Source: Phaseolus vulgaris (taxonomy: Eukaryota; Streptophyta; Magnoliopsida; Fabales; Fabaceae). From it: 64,000 nucleotides of DNA. Of the stretch, positions 42,420 through 53,671 are shown piece by piece. The notes below the pieces were generated by a model. It had not been told where the DNA came from, ran no database searches, and worked only from the letters and a program-made list of their open reading frames with translations. The stretch covers positions 17,684,088 through 17,748,087 of the forward strand of contig NC_023758.2 in assembly GCF_000499845.2 (NCBI RefSeq), read 5' to 3'. The first letter of the stretch is position 1. Every line of letters starts with the position of its first letter. The position numbers and the translations under genes were made by a program.

Positions 42420-42940
42420 TTAGCGACCAAAAGAAATTCAGTGGTTAAAAAATAAACGTATTTGGTGGCTGATTCACTGGTAAAAATAAACAATTATATT
42501 TAGCGACCGAAACAAAATCGGTGGTTAAAACATAAATAAATTTGGTGGCTGATTCGGTGGAAAAAATAAACATTTATATTTAGTGACCAAAAGAAAATCG
42601 GTGACTAAAAAGTAAACATATTCGGTGGCAGAAAAAAAACAATAAAATTTAGCAACCGAAATAAAATCAGTGCTAAAAAATAAACATATTTGGTCGCTAA
42701 TGCGGTCGCAGATATATTTTTCCCAATTTATTCGAAACAGCCACCACTTTAGCGACCAATGATTTTGTCACTCTCATGTTTGGTCGCGGATTCGATCGCA
42801 AAACTAACTAACATGATTAATAATTCAGTCGGTCGCTATTTCGATCGTAGATTTGACACTACGGGTATTTGGTGGCTATTTCGGTTGCAAATTGTGACCA
42901 CTAATTTTCGGTCGCTAAATTTGGTGACTAAATTGTTATT
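42420..42940. repeat. Right subterminal repeat array of the CACTA element
   Basis: Many copies of TTTAGCGACC, TTTGGTGGCTGATTCGGTGG, GGTCGCTAA and relatives, mirroring the left array. Confidence 0.8.
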
Positions 42941-43459
42941 TCCTTATAGTGAACTTTCTCTTCATCCATAAAGAGATTTGCGGAAAAAGATGACTCAACA
43001 TTATTTTGTTTTTAAAAAAATTTAATAAATTATATACTAATTATGTATGCAAGTTATATTTTAATATATATAATATTTATAATTTCTTTATTAATTATTA
43101 ATATTAAAATTTCATATTATAATAAAATAAACATTAAATAAAAGATTAATTTTAATTATTAATACGTATTTTTATTAAATTTAATATTAATTATCTTATT
43201 TTAATTCTAATCTATATTTCTAAATTCTATTATATTAAATTATTTTATAATTTTTTTAAAATTTACTATTTATCAAATATGTAAACTTACATTTTATATA
43301 TTTTAAAAAAAAAATTAAAAATCTTTCACAATATCATATCAATTACAAATTTCAATAAACTTTTATCACAAATCTACTCTAATATACCCTAATCCAAACA
43401 ACTTTCCTTTCCTCTCAAATCACTTCATATTCACTCTCCAATCCAAACACGCCATTAAT

Positions 43460-43790
43460 GAAGGAGCCAAAACAGTTTTGGATCAGCTAAAACAGATTTA
43501 CCAAACTTAACAGATTCTGTTAAGAAATTTAAAAAAACAATCGGTTGAATAGTCAAAACAACCAATTGAATTGGTTAGACAACAAAGTCAACCAATTCAA
43601 GCTTTGTCAAACCTGTTTCAAAAACATTAAGTGTCAAACAACCAATTGAAACAATAAAACAACTGGTCATTTTTCCACTTTTTTGTAAAACATTTTTTTT
43701 CAAAAGGATTTGATTTAAACCAAGTTTAAATCCTAACTAAGAGTGGATTTACAATACAAACTAATTAGAACACACACAGACAAGCTACAT
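43460..43790. repeat. LTR-like segment with ACAACCAATTGAA motifs
   Basis: Several copies of AACAACCAATTGAA / AATCGGTTGAAT, plus AGTTTAAATCCTAACTAAGA. It is probably related to the AACCGGTTGA segment at 34.7 kb and to legume copia LTRs; no borders are found. Confidence 0.35.
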
Positions 43791-45600
43791 CCAACCTTCA
43801 AGCAATCCATAGAGATTTTGAGACATCAAAGCCTTGTTCAACATTAATCTATGTGACTTATACCATCAATGAAGCTAGGAAATCTCTATTACAATATATA
43901 TCTTTGCTTAATACCCATGAGAAACCATGGTTCACATATCATCAATGATTTGTGGCCTTAAAATCACACCTCATACATAACTATATAATTTCATGCATAT
44001 ATACATCATTGAATTAAAGTAATAATCATTCAAACACATAATCAAATAATTTTTCATAAAACACGCGTATATACAACAAATACATTCTGGCAGACCAAGT
44101 AAAGATGAATTAGATAAAGATACAAAATGATATGTTCACTTGAGTAAAAAAAATCATGTTAAGCAAGAATATTAGATGAAGCACTCAATAAAAAAACTCT
44201 GACTATACCTTTGCTTAAGCACATATGCCTTCCTTGAAAGGGTGTTATTGAATGATACTCTCACTTAAAAAATTCAAACAAAGTCTTCAATATAAACACC
44301 TTGACACTTAAATGTAATTATCTCCTTACTTTTTCAAAATAAACTCATATCTCAAAATCATTAGACTCTTATTTTCAAAACTGAGAGTTTATCTAACATA
44401 CATCTCAAGACTCGATGGAGGTTTTAGATAGATAAGGAGAGACCGTAGTTCTACCAATAAAAAGAAGGTTCGGGACTTAACACAATAATGGAAAACATCA
44501 TACACACATGCAAGTGACGGTGCTCAGTTTCTACCAGTTTATTTGTGGAACATCAGATACGCATGCAAAATATATTCTTTAGTCTTTCATGCAACTAAAG
44601 AACGTCAGAAGCAAATGCAATCAATGTTCTCTAGATTTCTCAAGTTACTGGAGAACATTAGATGTCAATGCAACTAGTGTTCTTAATTTTCCCGTTGGAG
44701 AGTTTTAGTCTTACTTGTAATCCTAAAACTTCATACCCAATGTAACCCAAGACTTTTTAAACTTAGCATACAAAAGAATGTCATGCTACAAGAATCTTTA
44801 CAAAGAAAATATTCTAACTCAAGATTATTTAAGTAGCTTCCCTTACCTAAATTTCTTTTCTCTTTTGATAAGTGTCCCGTCCATTTAAGAAGCTTTGACC
44901 GAAAGTTGCTCCATTAAGAATGTTGCTCTACTCTTTAAATATGATGAGGAGTAATCAAATTATGAAAGAGTAATGAGATTAAACACATGAAGGTCTCTCT
45001 TTGTGTATGCATGTGTGTGCGTGCTTGTGATATGGAATGATATAATTTATAGATAATATTATTCTTTAAACATGCAGTTATAAATATGATCATTGTGTCT
45101 TATGTGTTGGAAAAAAAGGTTAATCTCAAATAAATATTATGGCCTTAACATATAACTCTTGCCTAAGGAATAACTAGGTCACCAAAAGCTTAAAAAGTAT
45201 TAAATGTATTCAATACTTATAAAAACAAAAATAAATGAGCAATAATGGGAATTTTTTTATGATCTATCAGCTTAAACACAAATTCTCCATCGATCAATTA
45301 AATAAATACTTTATACATCTTCGAAACCCAGCTGAAAAAATTTGTAAAAGAAAATAATTTATGTGATTTTAAATTACTTATTAGACAATTTAATAATCAC
45401 ATCCAGAACTGTCTGTAAAAAACTATGAAAAAAACTTCTCATGATATATTCTTAACAAAATTCATCTAAAAAATATTCTGATTAAAATTGAAGTTTAATA
45501 TTTATTTCTTAAACACGTTAAGAAAAGTAAATAATAAACACAGTGTTTTTTTATCAGTCCCAATATTATAATTGAGATTAGTCTGTTACTTAATATATAG
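43791..45600. other. Intergenic repeat-like DNA
   Basis: No gene. A stretch at 43848-43900 (TATGTGACTTATACCATCAATGAAG... ) recurs in diverged form at 50350-50402 (TATATGACTTAGATCATCAATGAAG...), so at least part of this block belongs to a dispersed repeat. Confidence 0.45.
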
Positions 45601-45604
45601 AAAA

Positions 45605-46221
45605 TTACTGGGTGGAAAAAAAAGTCTTGTTGGAGTGTCGAAATACATTCTTACGTTTTTCCTATTATTTTTTTAAAACTTCAAAATATACCTGAGACTC
45701 ACACTAATTTTTCTTCTTCCTTTGTCCACAGCACACATGGATTACATTTCTCTCTAAATAGTGGTAGCGCTGCTCCATCTCTTAACACAGGAAGATGTTT
45801 CTTTTGGTGGTGGTCGGTAGTGTCTTGGATTATCGTTCCACAGTTTATATCTAGTATTCTAAACAATGCAGTTTGGTAATTTTACAGAATTAGGAATCCG
45901 CATTTGTTTTTTCACATTCTGGATTTGAAAATTCATAAATCTTCCAGATTGAGAAATCCATAAATCTTTTAGATTGGGAAGTCCGTAAATCTTCTGGATT
46001 GATAAATTTGTAAATCTTCCAAAAGTAAAAAAATTAATAAAAATTTGCTTCTGAAACACCTCCTCATCTGAAAAACAGCATGATTCACTTACGGATTGAT
46101 GAATCCGTAACACACTCCACCACGGTGCCCTTTTCCAAATAAAAGGTCAAGGCAAGTTTTGGGAATTTTAAAATTGTGGGGGTGCAGCAAGAAAAACGTA
46201 AGGGTGCAGGAAGAAGAAGCC
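45605..46221. mobile_element. TIR element of the CTTCCTGCACC family, copy A
   Basis: The last 80 bp, up to GGGTGCAGGAAGAAGAAGCC (about 46202-46221), are nearly the same as the right end of copy C at 53.66 kb. The inside has repeated ATCCGTAAATCTTCYRGATT phrases in both senses. The left end is decayed; ATTCTTACGTTTTTCC at about 45649 is the best inverted match to the right end. No coding sequence is present, so it is non-autonomous. Confidence 0.6.
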
Positions 46222-46274
46222 TATTTAAGAATAGAAAATCCCGGCACAGGCCCAAAGACTAAAAAGCATTGGGA

Positions 46275-46783
46275 TTTTACTTTCTGCACTCCCTATTTCT
46301 GAACCTGCACTTCACAATTAGATTAAATAACCGAATTATCTGATCCATTTATGCGGTCACTGCACCAACCACTGCTGTCACTGCACCATCATCAGAAGAA
46401 AAGGAGAATGTTGTAGTAAAAAGAAAAAGAGCAAAAAAAAAAACATTTAAAAAGTTGTTTTTGAAACACATTTCATATGTTCTAAACTTATTCAGAAAAT
46501 CACATTCTGGAAGGCATTATATATGTTGTAGAAAAAACATTTTTAAAAATCTTGTTTCATAATGTATTTCATGCATTTCAAATATTTTATTCTAAAAATT
46601 CTGTTCCAAAAATCTTATATTGTAATGTGTTTGGAAATGTATTTATTGAATTTCAGAAAGTGTGTTTTGGAAAAATTTCCACAACAGTTGATCTGGAAGT
46701 CACTTATAGTCATTTTAAAAATTATAGGGTACAGGTTCAAAAATGGAGGTAGAGGTTCAAAATTGGAGGTGCAGGAAGTAAAA
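46275..46783. mobile_element. TIR element of the CTTCCTGCACC family, copy B, next to the CPN10 promoter
   Basis: The left end TTTTACTTTCTGCACTCC and the right end GGAGGTGCAGGAAGTAAAA are inverted copies, with a second matching block inside (TTCTGAACCTGCAC against GTACAGGTTCAAAAA). The flanking 9-mers GCATTGGGA and GCTTAAGCA match at only five positions, so the duplication is uncertain. It ends about 230 bp before the CPN10 start codon. Confidence 0.65.
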
Positions 46784-46876
46784 GCTTAAGCAATGGCAAT
46801 AATAGCGTAGTTTGGGCTGAGGAAGGCCTTGTCTTTATTTATTAAGTGTAAGCCCATTTTTGACATAATGTCCTCC

Positions 46877-46915
46877 AAAACCCTAAATTGAAAATCTAGT
46901 TCCTAGAACCTTCCA
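46877..46915 (+). promoter_or_regulatory. CPN10 promoter motifs: telo-box and heat-shock-like element
   Basis: AAACCCTAA (46878-46886) is a telo-box, frequent in plant promoters of ribosomal and mitochondrial protein genes. GTTCCTAGAACCTTCC (46899-46914) gives TTC-3-GAA-2-TTC, an imperfect heat-shock element, fitting a chaperonin gene. They lie about 100-135 bp before the start codon. Function is inferred. Confidence 0.4.
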
Positions 46916-47013
46916 TCCTCATCGCGAAACCCTGGTTCTAGCGTTTTAAGAATAGTGAGTCTTCTCTAAATCCTAAAATCAATTACACTGTTAATTGCAG
47001 AAAATAGAAGGCG

Positions 47014-47485
47014 ATGGCAAAGCGTTTGATTCCCACCTTCAATCGCATTCTCGTTGAGAAAATTGTTCCTCCCTCCAAGACCAGCGCTGGCATTCTCCTC
47101 CCTGAGAAGTCATCCCAGGTTTATTCTTTCACCGTTTTCGCTTTTCTGTGATTCTATTGGTTTATCTCTCAATGGTTCAACCAACCCTTGTGTTGCGTGG
47201 TTTCGAAACAGCTTAATTCCGGTAAGGTGGTAGCAGTTGGTCCCGGATCACGAGACAAGGCAGGAAACCTCATTCCGGTGTCCGTCAAGGAAGGTGATCG
47301 CGTTCTCTTGCCTGAGTACGGTGGCACGCAAATCAAGCTCGAGGACAAAGAGTATGTGTGATTTTGGATCTGTTTTCTTGTTGTGTGTGAAGCTCTTTCG
47401 ATTGAAAATTTATGTATCGCTTTTTTTTTCTTGCAGGTTCCATTTGTTTAGGGATGAGGACATATTAGGCATTCTGCATGAATGA
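47014..47485 (+). CDS. CPN10: Mitochondrial 10-kDa chaperonin (GroES/CPN10)
   Basis: Three exons: 47014-47118, 47212-47351 and 47437-47485, encoding 97 residues, the usual CPN10 length. Introns are 93 and 85 nt with GT-AG ends (donors CAG|GTTTAT and GA|GTATGT, acceptors AACAG and TTGCAG). The protein starts MAKRLIPTFNRILVEK and continues through the mobile-loop region (PPSKTSAGILLPEKSS), NSGKVVAVGPGSRDK, EGDRVLLPEYGGTQIKL and a C-terminal DEDILGILHE. It forms the heptameric lid of the CPN60 folding chamber in the mitochondrial matrix; plant mitochondrial CPN10 has no long cleaved presequence, as here. The reading frame is intact and shares no overlap with neighbours. A TIR transposon ends about 230 bp upstream and a heat-shock-like motif lies in between. 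A chloroplast CPN20/10 is unlikely because there is no transit peptide. Confidence 0.95.
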
Positions 47486-48643
47486 TGATGCTTTTGTAGT
47501 CTGAAAATAATTTATTTCTTGTTTAAGAATGCATTTGTTGCAAACACTTGAGAGAGATTTGTTTCAGAATATTTTGTATTCTGAAAATTTCAATGGAAAT
47601 GGTGCCGTGAGGTGTTTCTTCTTCTCTAGTCTTTACATTCATCAAATCTAAGTAAAATAAAAAGAATAAATTGAGTTTAAAGCTATTCATTATAGTATTA
47701 ACAATAATTATAGCAGAGATGGATAATTAAAATGACTAATGTAGGCAAAGTTGGCTCTTTACTTAGTTGTTTTATATAGCAGGCCAGTCCCGTTATGAAT
47801 GTTGTATTATAGATCTTTGCTCTTATTAATCAACTCAGCGAAGCATTGAAAAACATTTCTTCGAATGGAAATTTAGTTGCTCTACCAGACATAAACACAG
47901 CTAGAATCATTGGCCTGTAGGTGTTTTATGATTGAGGAAATGTGAAGTTCCAATACAGGATGGACAAATTGGAGACAGAAATAACATCAACGCGGGAAAA
48001 GCATTGTAGAATGAGAACAGCATTTAACAACTAGATCAAGGAGCCATGAAATTTATCTTACAATACAGGATGAATGTTGTATTCTTTTCAATTTTTAAAC
48101 CAAAAACTTGAGAAACTGCAAAATAACGGAACTACAAAACCGAAATACATTATGAAAATTCCCAGCATACAATACCCATACAAACACATCTCCAAAAATT
48201 AGCACACGACTTATCAGTTATTCAAATTGGTTATCATTCTATTAGCCAAGTAACGCAAACGCCTACAGATTTTATCGCAAAACTTGACTGCGCCCTTACA
48301 CCACACAGATAAACTCTGGCATTGATTTTGTTCCTTCCGCGTCCTTGACCAATTCAAGCATCCAACAATCAAATCAATAATTCAATTTGCAAACTGATGT
48401 TCTTCATATTGGTAACGAAAAGATAAACCCTAAATTAAGGTAATCAAGAATTTCGAATCAAAAGCATATAACACCATCTATAATTCAGTTGCATATATGA
48501 TACATCATAAGAAAAAAAGAAAGTCATGGAAACTATACTTGTTGATAGAAGAATCACTGACAAGAAAGGTAAAAATCTAGAACCCTAAACAAAACAATCA
48601 TCCTTAATTCTTAACCCTAACAAACCAAAACCAATTATTTTTT
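47486..48643. other. Shared 3' intergenic region of CPN10 and TIM17
   Basis: Holds the 3' untranslated regions of the two convergent genes. No other gene is recognised. Confidence 0.6.
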
Positions 48644-49258
48644 TCACTTGTACTCGAAATTGGGGACAGGAGGCGCATCGAAGCTCTCCAAAACCTTGGT
48701 CTCGCTCCCCCCGCTGGTCGCAGGCTCGTCCTTCTTCCCGTCGTCAAACCACCCGCCGAACCACGAAGGCGGAGAAGCGGTCTGGCCCGGCAGCTCGTTG
48801 GGAGGGAAACCGTCGTCGACAATGATAGGCATCTGCTGCTGCGCACTGAGGACCTTGTTGAGCATGATGCCGGCACCCTCGATGAGTGCGAGGAGCACTC
48901 CGCCGAACGCTGCAGCGCGGGCGGCGGCAGGGGGACCCTGGCGCATGGAGAGGAAGCCGCCAGTGGCGGCGCCCGCGATGATGGAGTTCCAGGGGTCCTC
49001 CTTCTGGCGGAGGTAGACCATGGTGCAGTCGAAGGAGGAGAAGAGGCCCCCCCAGACGGCGAAACTTCCGCCCACACGCGGCGCGTTGAGGCGCACGGCC
49101 TGCGAGGCGGCGACCACACGCGCGCCCTTGGGCGCGTTGTAGAGTCCCTTGAGGAAGTGGAAGGCGGAGCCACCGACGGCGCCCATGCCGAACGCACCGC
49201 CTATGTCGTCTAAGATCCGATCAGGGCAAGGTTCCCGTGATGTCTCTGGAGTTCCCAT
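48644..49258 (-). CDS. TIM17: Mitochondrial import inner membrane translocase subunit TIM17
   Basis: Single exon of 204 residues, [20 protein letters not shown] at the N terminus. The Tim17/Tim22/Tim23 (PRAT) signature is complete: G70-x2-F73-x10-R84-x3-D88-x6-A95-G96-x3-G100. Four hydrophobic segments lie at about 18-37, 63-80, 92-107 and 112-132, with glycine-zipper spacing. The C-terminal tail is hydrophilic, with [10 protein letters not shown] and [12 protein letters not shown], as in plant TIM17-2-type proteins, which are longer than the yeast form. It is a core channel component of the TIM23 complex that carries presequence proteins across the inner mitochondrial membrane. The coding sequence is strikingly GC-rich compared with its AT-rich surroundings, and intronless. 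The start ATG is the first in frame and gives the family's N terminus. TIM23-1 or a plastid PRAT protein is less likely because of the N-terminal [14 protein letters not shown] motif. Confidence 0.95.
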   Translation of the reverse strand: MGTPETSREPCPDRILDDIGGAFGMGAVGGSAFHFLKGLYNAPKGARVVAASQAVRLNAPRVGGSFAVWGGLFSSFDCTMVYLRQKEDPWNSIIAGAATGGFLSMRQGPPAAARAAAFGGVLLALIEGAGIMLNKVLSAQQQMPIIVDDGFPPNELPGQTASPPSWFGGWFDDGKKDEPATSGGSETKVLESFDAPPVPNFEYK

Positions 49259-52200
49259 CTCCTCTCTAGGGCTTTCTTACTCATCTCCCAAACTATTTGA
49301 AGTAACCTACTTATAACTGCGTCTTATTATCCCATTTCAACCTATTTTCATCACTTTTACACCCATTTCCACTCTAATTTAATTGAATCAGTAACACAAT
49401 GCTTAATACATTATTTTTATACAATTTAAAGAGTAAGATCCACTATTTCAAAATTATTCTTACTTGTACTTCTTTTATTTTATTTTATATTAATATATCA
49501 AATTAATTAAGTCATAGGTAAGTGACTATTAATTTTCCTTTTTATAGAAATACCAATCTCCTTGCTGAGATTTGTCTAGTTCATGCAATTATCTTCTTTT
49601 TCTCTATTAGTGTTGATTAAAAAAATTAATTTATTTTCTCTTCATTAATAATTATAGTATACAATGATAATAATAATAAATAAAATCATTTTAATTGGTA
49701 TGCACATTTTTCCTTAGCATATCTATATCTAATATTGTAATATCCAAAAATATATGTAACTATTATAATAAGTTGTACAAGTTTTTATACAAGTTTAATA
49801 TTTCAAAATGTACTTAAATAGAACTTATATAAATACAATATTTATAATATATAATTCAAAATAACATTTTAAAGCTCTTCAAACCCTCTAATACTTATAT
49901 GATCATTTACTCGTGTACGCGGTACAACCATCGCAGTTCACAATACAACAAGAAAATCAAGGGTAAGCTAATGAAAAGAAATTTCATAACATAATTCATG
50001 CGAAAAGAACTAATCACACTAATCATTTATAAGCATTTCTTTAAATGTTTTCATATAAAATTTGAATACTAATTTCCTCATTCATATAAACCACACATGA
50101 ATCTATTTTCAATCACAATCATTGGATTTCATTTCAATCCATAACACATTGATTTCATTTCAATCACATTGACTACACTTGAATTCGTCGTCTTCCGGAA
50201 GACTCATTAAATATAATCATACTAGAGACTAACATCTAATCCATATATCAAGGAACAGGATAAGTTCAAACCTCCAATATCGAGTGTTTGCAACGGAACC
50301 CGGTGTGTATGGACTCCCTCGTCAGCTTCTCACCACCTGATATCTTAGTCTATATGACTTAGATCATCAATGAAGTTAGAGGATCTCTTTTAAATATAAG
50401 TTTTTCATAATTAATGTACCATTAAACAACAAATCATACATTATCACAAATGCATGACATCAATCTCATACAATTTTCATCATTCATATATGATACATGT
50501 CATTCAATCACACAACATTTAAAAATTCATAACATTCAAGAACCTTCCCACCAACTATCAAAATCTAATATTTATACAAATTTAAACAATATATAAACAA
50601 ACAACATCCCTGCAAGATTAATTGAATATTGGGACCACGTTCTGTCCACATCTTCTAGCCTAGGATATTATTAAAATTTAAAGTTAGCTTTTCTTATCTT
50701 AATTGTTTGTTTTCCAAGCAACCTTTAGATTTTTATCTCCTCAATCTAGATAAGCTTCAATATAATATAAGGGTCTAATGCAAGTTATCCAAACAAAACA
50801 AAAATTCAGTATATAGTAGAATAAGTTGAGAGGATTACTCTTTTCAACTGATCATACCAAGATTGATGACTAGATCACATAGAAAAACAGATAATAAGAG
50901 ATTTTTAGAGTAAAAATGAACTTATTCTGTTTGAAAATCTGATCGATAGAAATGTATCCTGACTTCTCAGTTACCGCATGGCGTGATCATATTTTGAAAT
51001 GAATGAGGTATGGGTATGGGTGGGCAAAAAAATCTAGTTTTCTAAAACTGCTCCTCTTTTGCACTGCTCTAACCTATTAAAAGTTAATTTATTTAAGTTT
51101 AATGTCTAGTCTGATCCACATTTTATTATACTTTCATATCAAATTTTTATTTTATTTATACAGATTTTAAAAATTGGATAATCCAAATTTTTAGAAGTAG
51201 TTTCTCTCTAACTATCCAAACCACCTTTTTATATTTTCTCTCATTTGCGGTTCTCTCTCTTGTGCCCCTCTCTCTCTCTAGCACATCTTATTCACTTTTG
51301 GAATTTTATTTGCTCTCTCACACACATGAAACAATCTAGTTTTATACATTTTCTTTAGAATTTTATTTGTTCCAATATTTTATACATAGTAAATGGATAT
51401 AATATTTTCTAAGTTTAATTAAAGTATTATAGGTAGGTGTATTTTAATGTTAAGAATTTATATATTATGTTATTTTTAATTTTTGTAGTATTATTAAATT
51501 ATAATTTTATTATATTTTCTTAATATTTAACTTTTGTACATATTATTATATTAATATTATGTTAATTTTTTTAGAAAACAAGAATTCTGATTTAAAATAC
51601 AATTCATTTTTTTATAATAATATAGATTTTGATTTAAAATTCAATCCAAATGTTTGAATTTGATTTAAAATTCAATCTAAATATTTGGATTTGGATTTCT
51701 AAATTGTTTTATAAAAGATATAAATTTAGATTATAAATCTAATCTAAATATTTGGATTTGGATGAATTATTGATATGGGAGAAAAGTTGTAAAAGAGAAG
51801 AAAGAGGAAAAGAGAAGGGGGAAAGAAAGGATAAATGTGGAAGTGCATTTTTTTTTTACTTGGGGTTATATCTTACTATCACCATCTTAAATATTGATCT
51901 AAACAAATCATTTTTTTACTTTATTTTTTGAGTAAATGAATAATTAAATAAAAAGTTGTATTACTTAAATCCTTTATAGATGCTGAACAAAAATATTTAA
52001 GAAAAATAATTATTGAAATAAGAAAAACATTAAATACTTATTTAAATAATATATAATATGCATTTTCTTTTTTTTTATACATCTTTCCTGTTGATTTACC
52101 CTGATTATGTTTTAAAATTATAAATTACAATATTTTGAATGTAATAATTATCTTTGTATGTTTAGGAAACGCACATGTACAAGTGTTCTTTCTTTTCTTT

Positions 52201-53075
52201 TCCCTCTAACTATTTTTTAACGAAATCTACATATATTAATGAAGATGAGAGCAATACTTAAGGACACATTTTCTACATGAGCAATACTGTTATTTTTATA
52301 TATAATGTTGTCATCTTTTAAAAATTCTCATTTATAAAAAATGTGACTACTTCTTTTAATTTTAAAAATGGTAACAAATAAACAAAAATTACAAAAGATA
52401 TTAATAATACAACAATAATATTCATTCTTTATTTTTAATTAAACAAATTGTCATTTTCTACTCATTTTAATTTTTCCCTTTTTTAATTCTTTTTCTTAAC
52501 TATTCAATTAGTATTAATAATTAATAAAAATAAATAAACACATGCATAAGTTACCACGACTTCAATGTAGGCAAATTAAAACAATAATGACCAAAATTTA
52601 ATTCAATAACTAAAATTAAAACAAAATTATTTATATCAATGTATATATTATATACAATTAAAGTTCTTTCAAGCTTTCACGATTTCTTTTAAACTTATAT
52701 AACCAAAGTCATCTAATATTCACACGATTTTACTGTAATCATGGACTACTGAATTCGTTTATCTATGAAACGGTTTCATTTAACATTTAAAATAAATTAA
52801 GCAAAGTTATGTAGGTTTAAAACGATTTTATCATGAATAATTGTGTACATTTCTCAGTACTTCTTTGTTTAATTAAAGTTGTGTGAATTTATAACGCTTA
52901 CAAAAACATAAAGTTATACCACATTAATCCAACTTACTCATATGTAATAAATTATTATATAAGTTATTATTTTTACTCATTTTTGTAATAAATTTGTGTA
53001 ATTGCACCCATCACGCAGATTTTCCGACAATATATTCGTGTGGGATGAATTCATGCCGATTGCTCAAGCTGCCAT
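49259..53075. other. AT-rich intergenic DNA upstream of TIM17
   Basis: 49259-49400 will include the TIM17 5' leader and promoter; I see no clear TATA box. Beyond it is AT-rich DNA with a dispersed-repeat piece at 50350-50402 (matching 43848-43900). CT-rich runs lie at 51208-51282 (several TCTCTC tracts), and a GATTTAAAATTCAATC phrase repeats near 51632-51680. No gene is seen. Confidence 0.5.
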
Positions 53076-53084
53076 TTAAAAATT

Positions 53085-53662
53085 GGCAGTTTCTTCCTGC
53101 ACCCCCACATTTTTCTTCCTGTACTCACATAGTTATGCAAAGATCAAACTGTTCCTATTATTTTTTAAAAACCCTAAAATGTACTTGAATTGTTTTTTTT
53201 TTTTTGCATTTTGAATTATGGAATTTGGAAAAATTTTGGATTGACACTTTCGGTAAAATTTTGGATCTACCACTCCGTCATTCAAAATATACATTTCACA
53301 TTTAAAAATTCATCATTAAAAAAAGCATTATGGATCCACCAATCCGTAACATAAATATGCATTATGGACTCAGAAATCCATAATTAAAAAAAAACATTTC
53401 AGATCTACCAATTCGTAATAAAATTAGGCTTTCGAATTCAACAATTCAAAAATCAATAATTTATGCAAAATTTGTTTCTGGAACATCCCTCATCCAAAAA
53501 AAATGATTCAGTTCCGGATTGATGAATCCATAGCACACTCCCAGATCCCAATTTCCGTAACCACGGTGACCTTTTTCAAATAAAAGATCAAGGCCAGTTT
53601 TGGGATTAAGAAAATTGTGGGGATGCAGGAAGAAAAATGTAGAGGTGCAGGAAGAAGAAACC
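53085..53662. mobile_element. TIR element of the CTTCCTGCACC family, copy C (Mutator-like)
   Basis: Best-preserved member. Left GGCAGTTTCTTCCTGCACC plus ACATTTTTCTTCCTGTA, and right TACATTTTTCTTCCTGCATC/GGTTTCTTCTTCCTGCACC when reversed, form about 45-bp inverted ends. The flanks TTAAAAATT (53076-53084) and TTAAAATTT (53663-53671) agree at 8 of 9 positions, a 9-bp duplication typical of Mutator-like elements. The inside holds repeated GGATCYACCAATCCGTAA-type phrases. No coding region. Confidence 0.65.
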
Positions 53663-53671
53663 TTAAAATTT

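Larger units (their letters stand above)
36321..42951 (-). mobile_element. CACTA (En/Spm-type) DNA transposon, degenerate
   Basis: It begins CACTACAAAAAA and ends TCCTTATAGTG, whose complement is CACTATAAGGA. It is flanked by the 3-bp duplication AAC (36318-36320 and 42952-42954). Both ends carry dense subterminal copies of GGTCGCTAA / TTAGCGACC, the expected transposase-binding arrays of CACTA elements. The coding remains at 37.1-38.0 kb are on the minus strand. It contains a second, smaller CACTA insertion at 41.4-42.2 kb. Length is 6.6 kb with the insertion and about 5.8 kb without. Confidence 0.88.
36202..43454. mobile_element. PIF/Tourist-like element split by a CACTA insertion
   Basis: The left end reads GGGCCTATTTGGAT, preceded by TTA (36199-36201). 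The right end reads ATCCAAACACGCCA, followed by TTA (43455-43457), so its complement begins TGGCGTGTTTGGAT. This is the terminal style (GGGCCTGTTTGG) and TTA target duplication of PIF/Harbinger-Tourist elements. Without the CACTA insertion only about 620 bp remain and no coding sequence is visible, so it would be a non-autonomous copy. The ends match imperfectly. Confidence 0.5.

Noticed and set aside
46955..47000. Possible 5' UTR intron of CPN10 (GTGAGT ... TTGCAG)
   Set aside because: At 46 nt it is shorter than plant introns usually are; the sites may be coincidence and it does not affect the protein.
48604..49197. A 197-codon minus frame rich in Ser, Arg and Pro, and a plus frame at 48648-49016
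   Set aside because: Both overlap the TIM17 coding sequence out of frame; they are open only because the gene is GC-rich.
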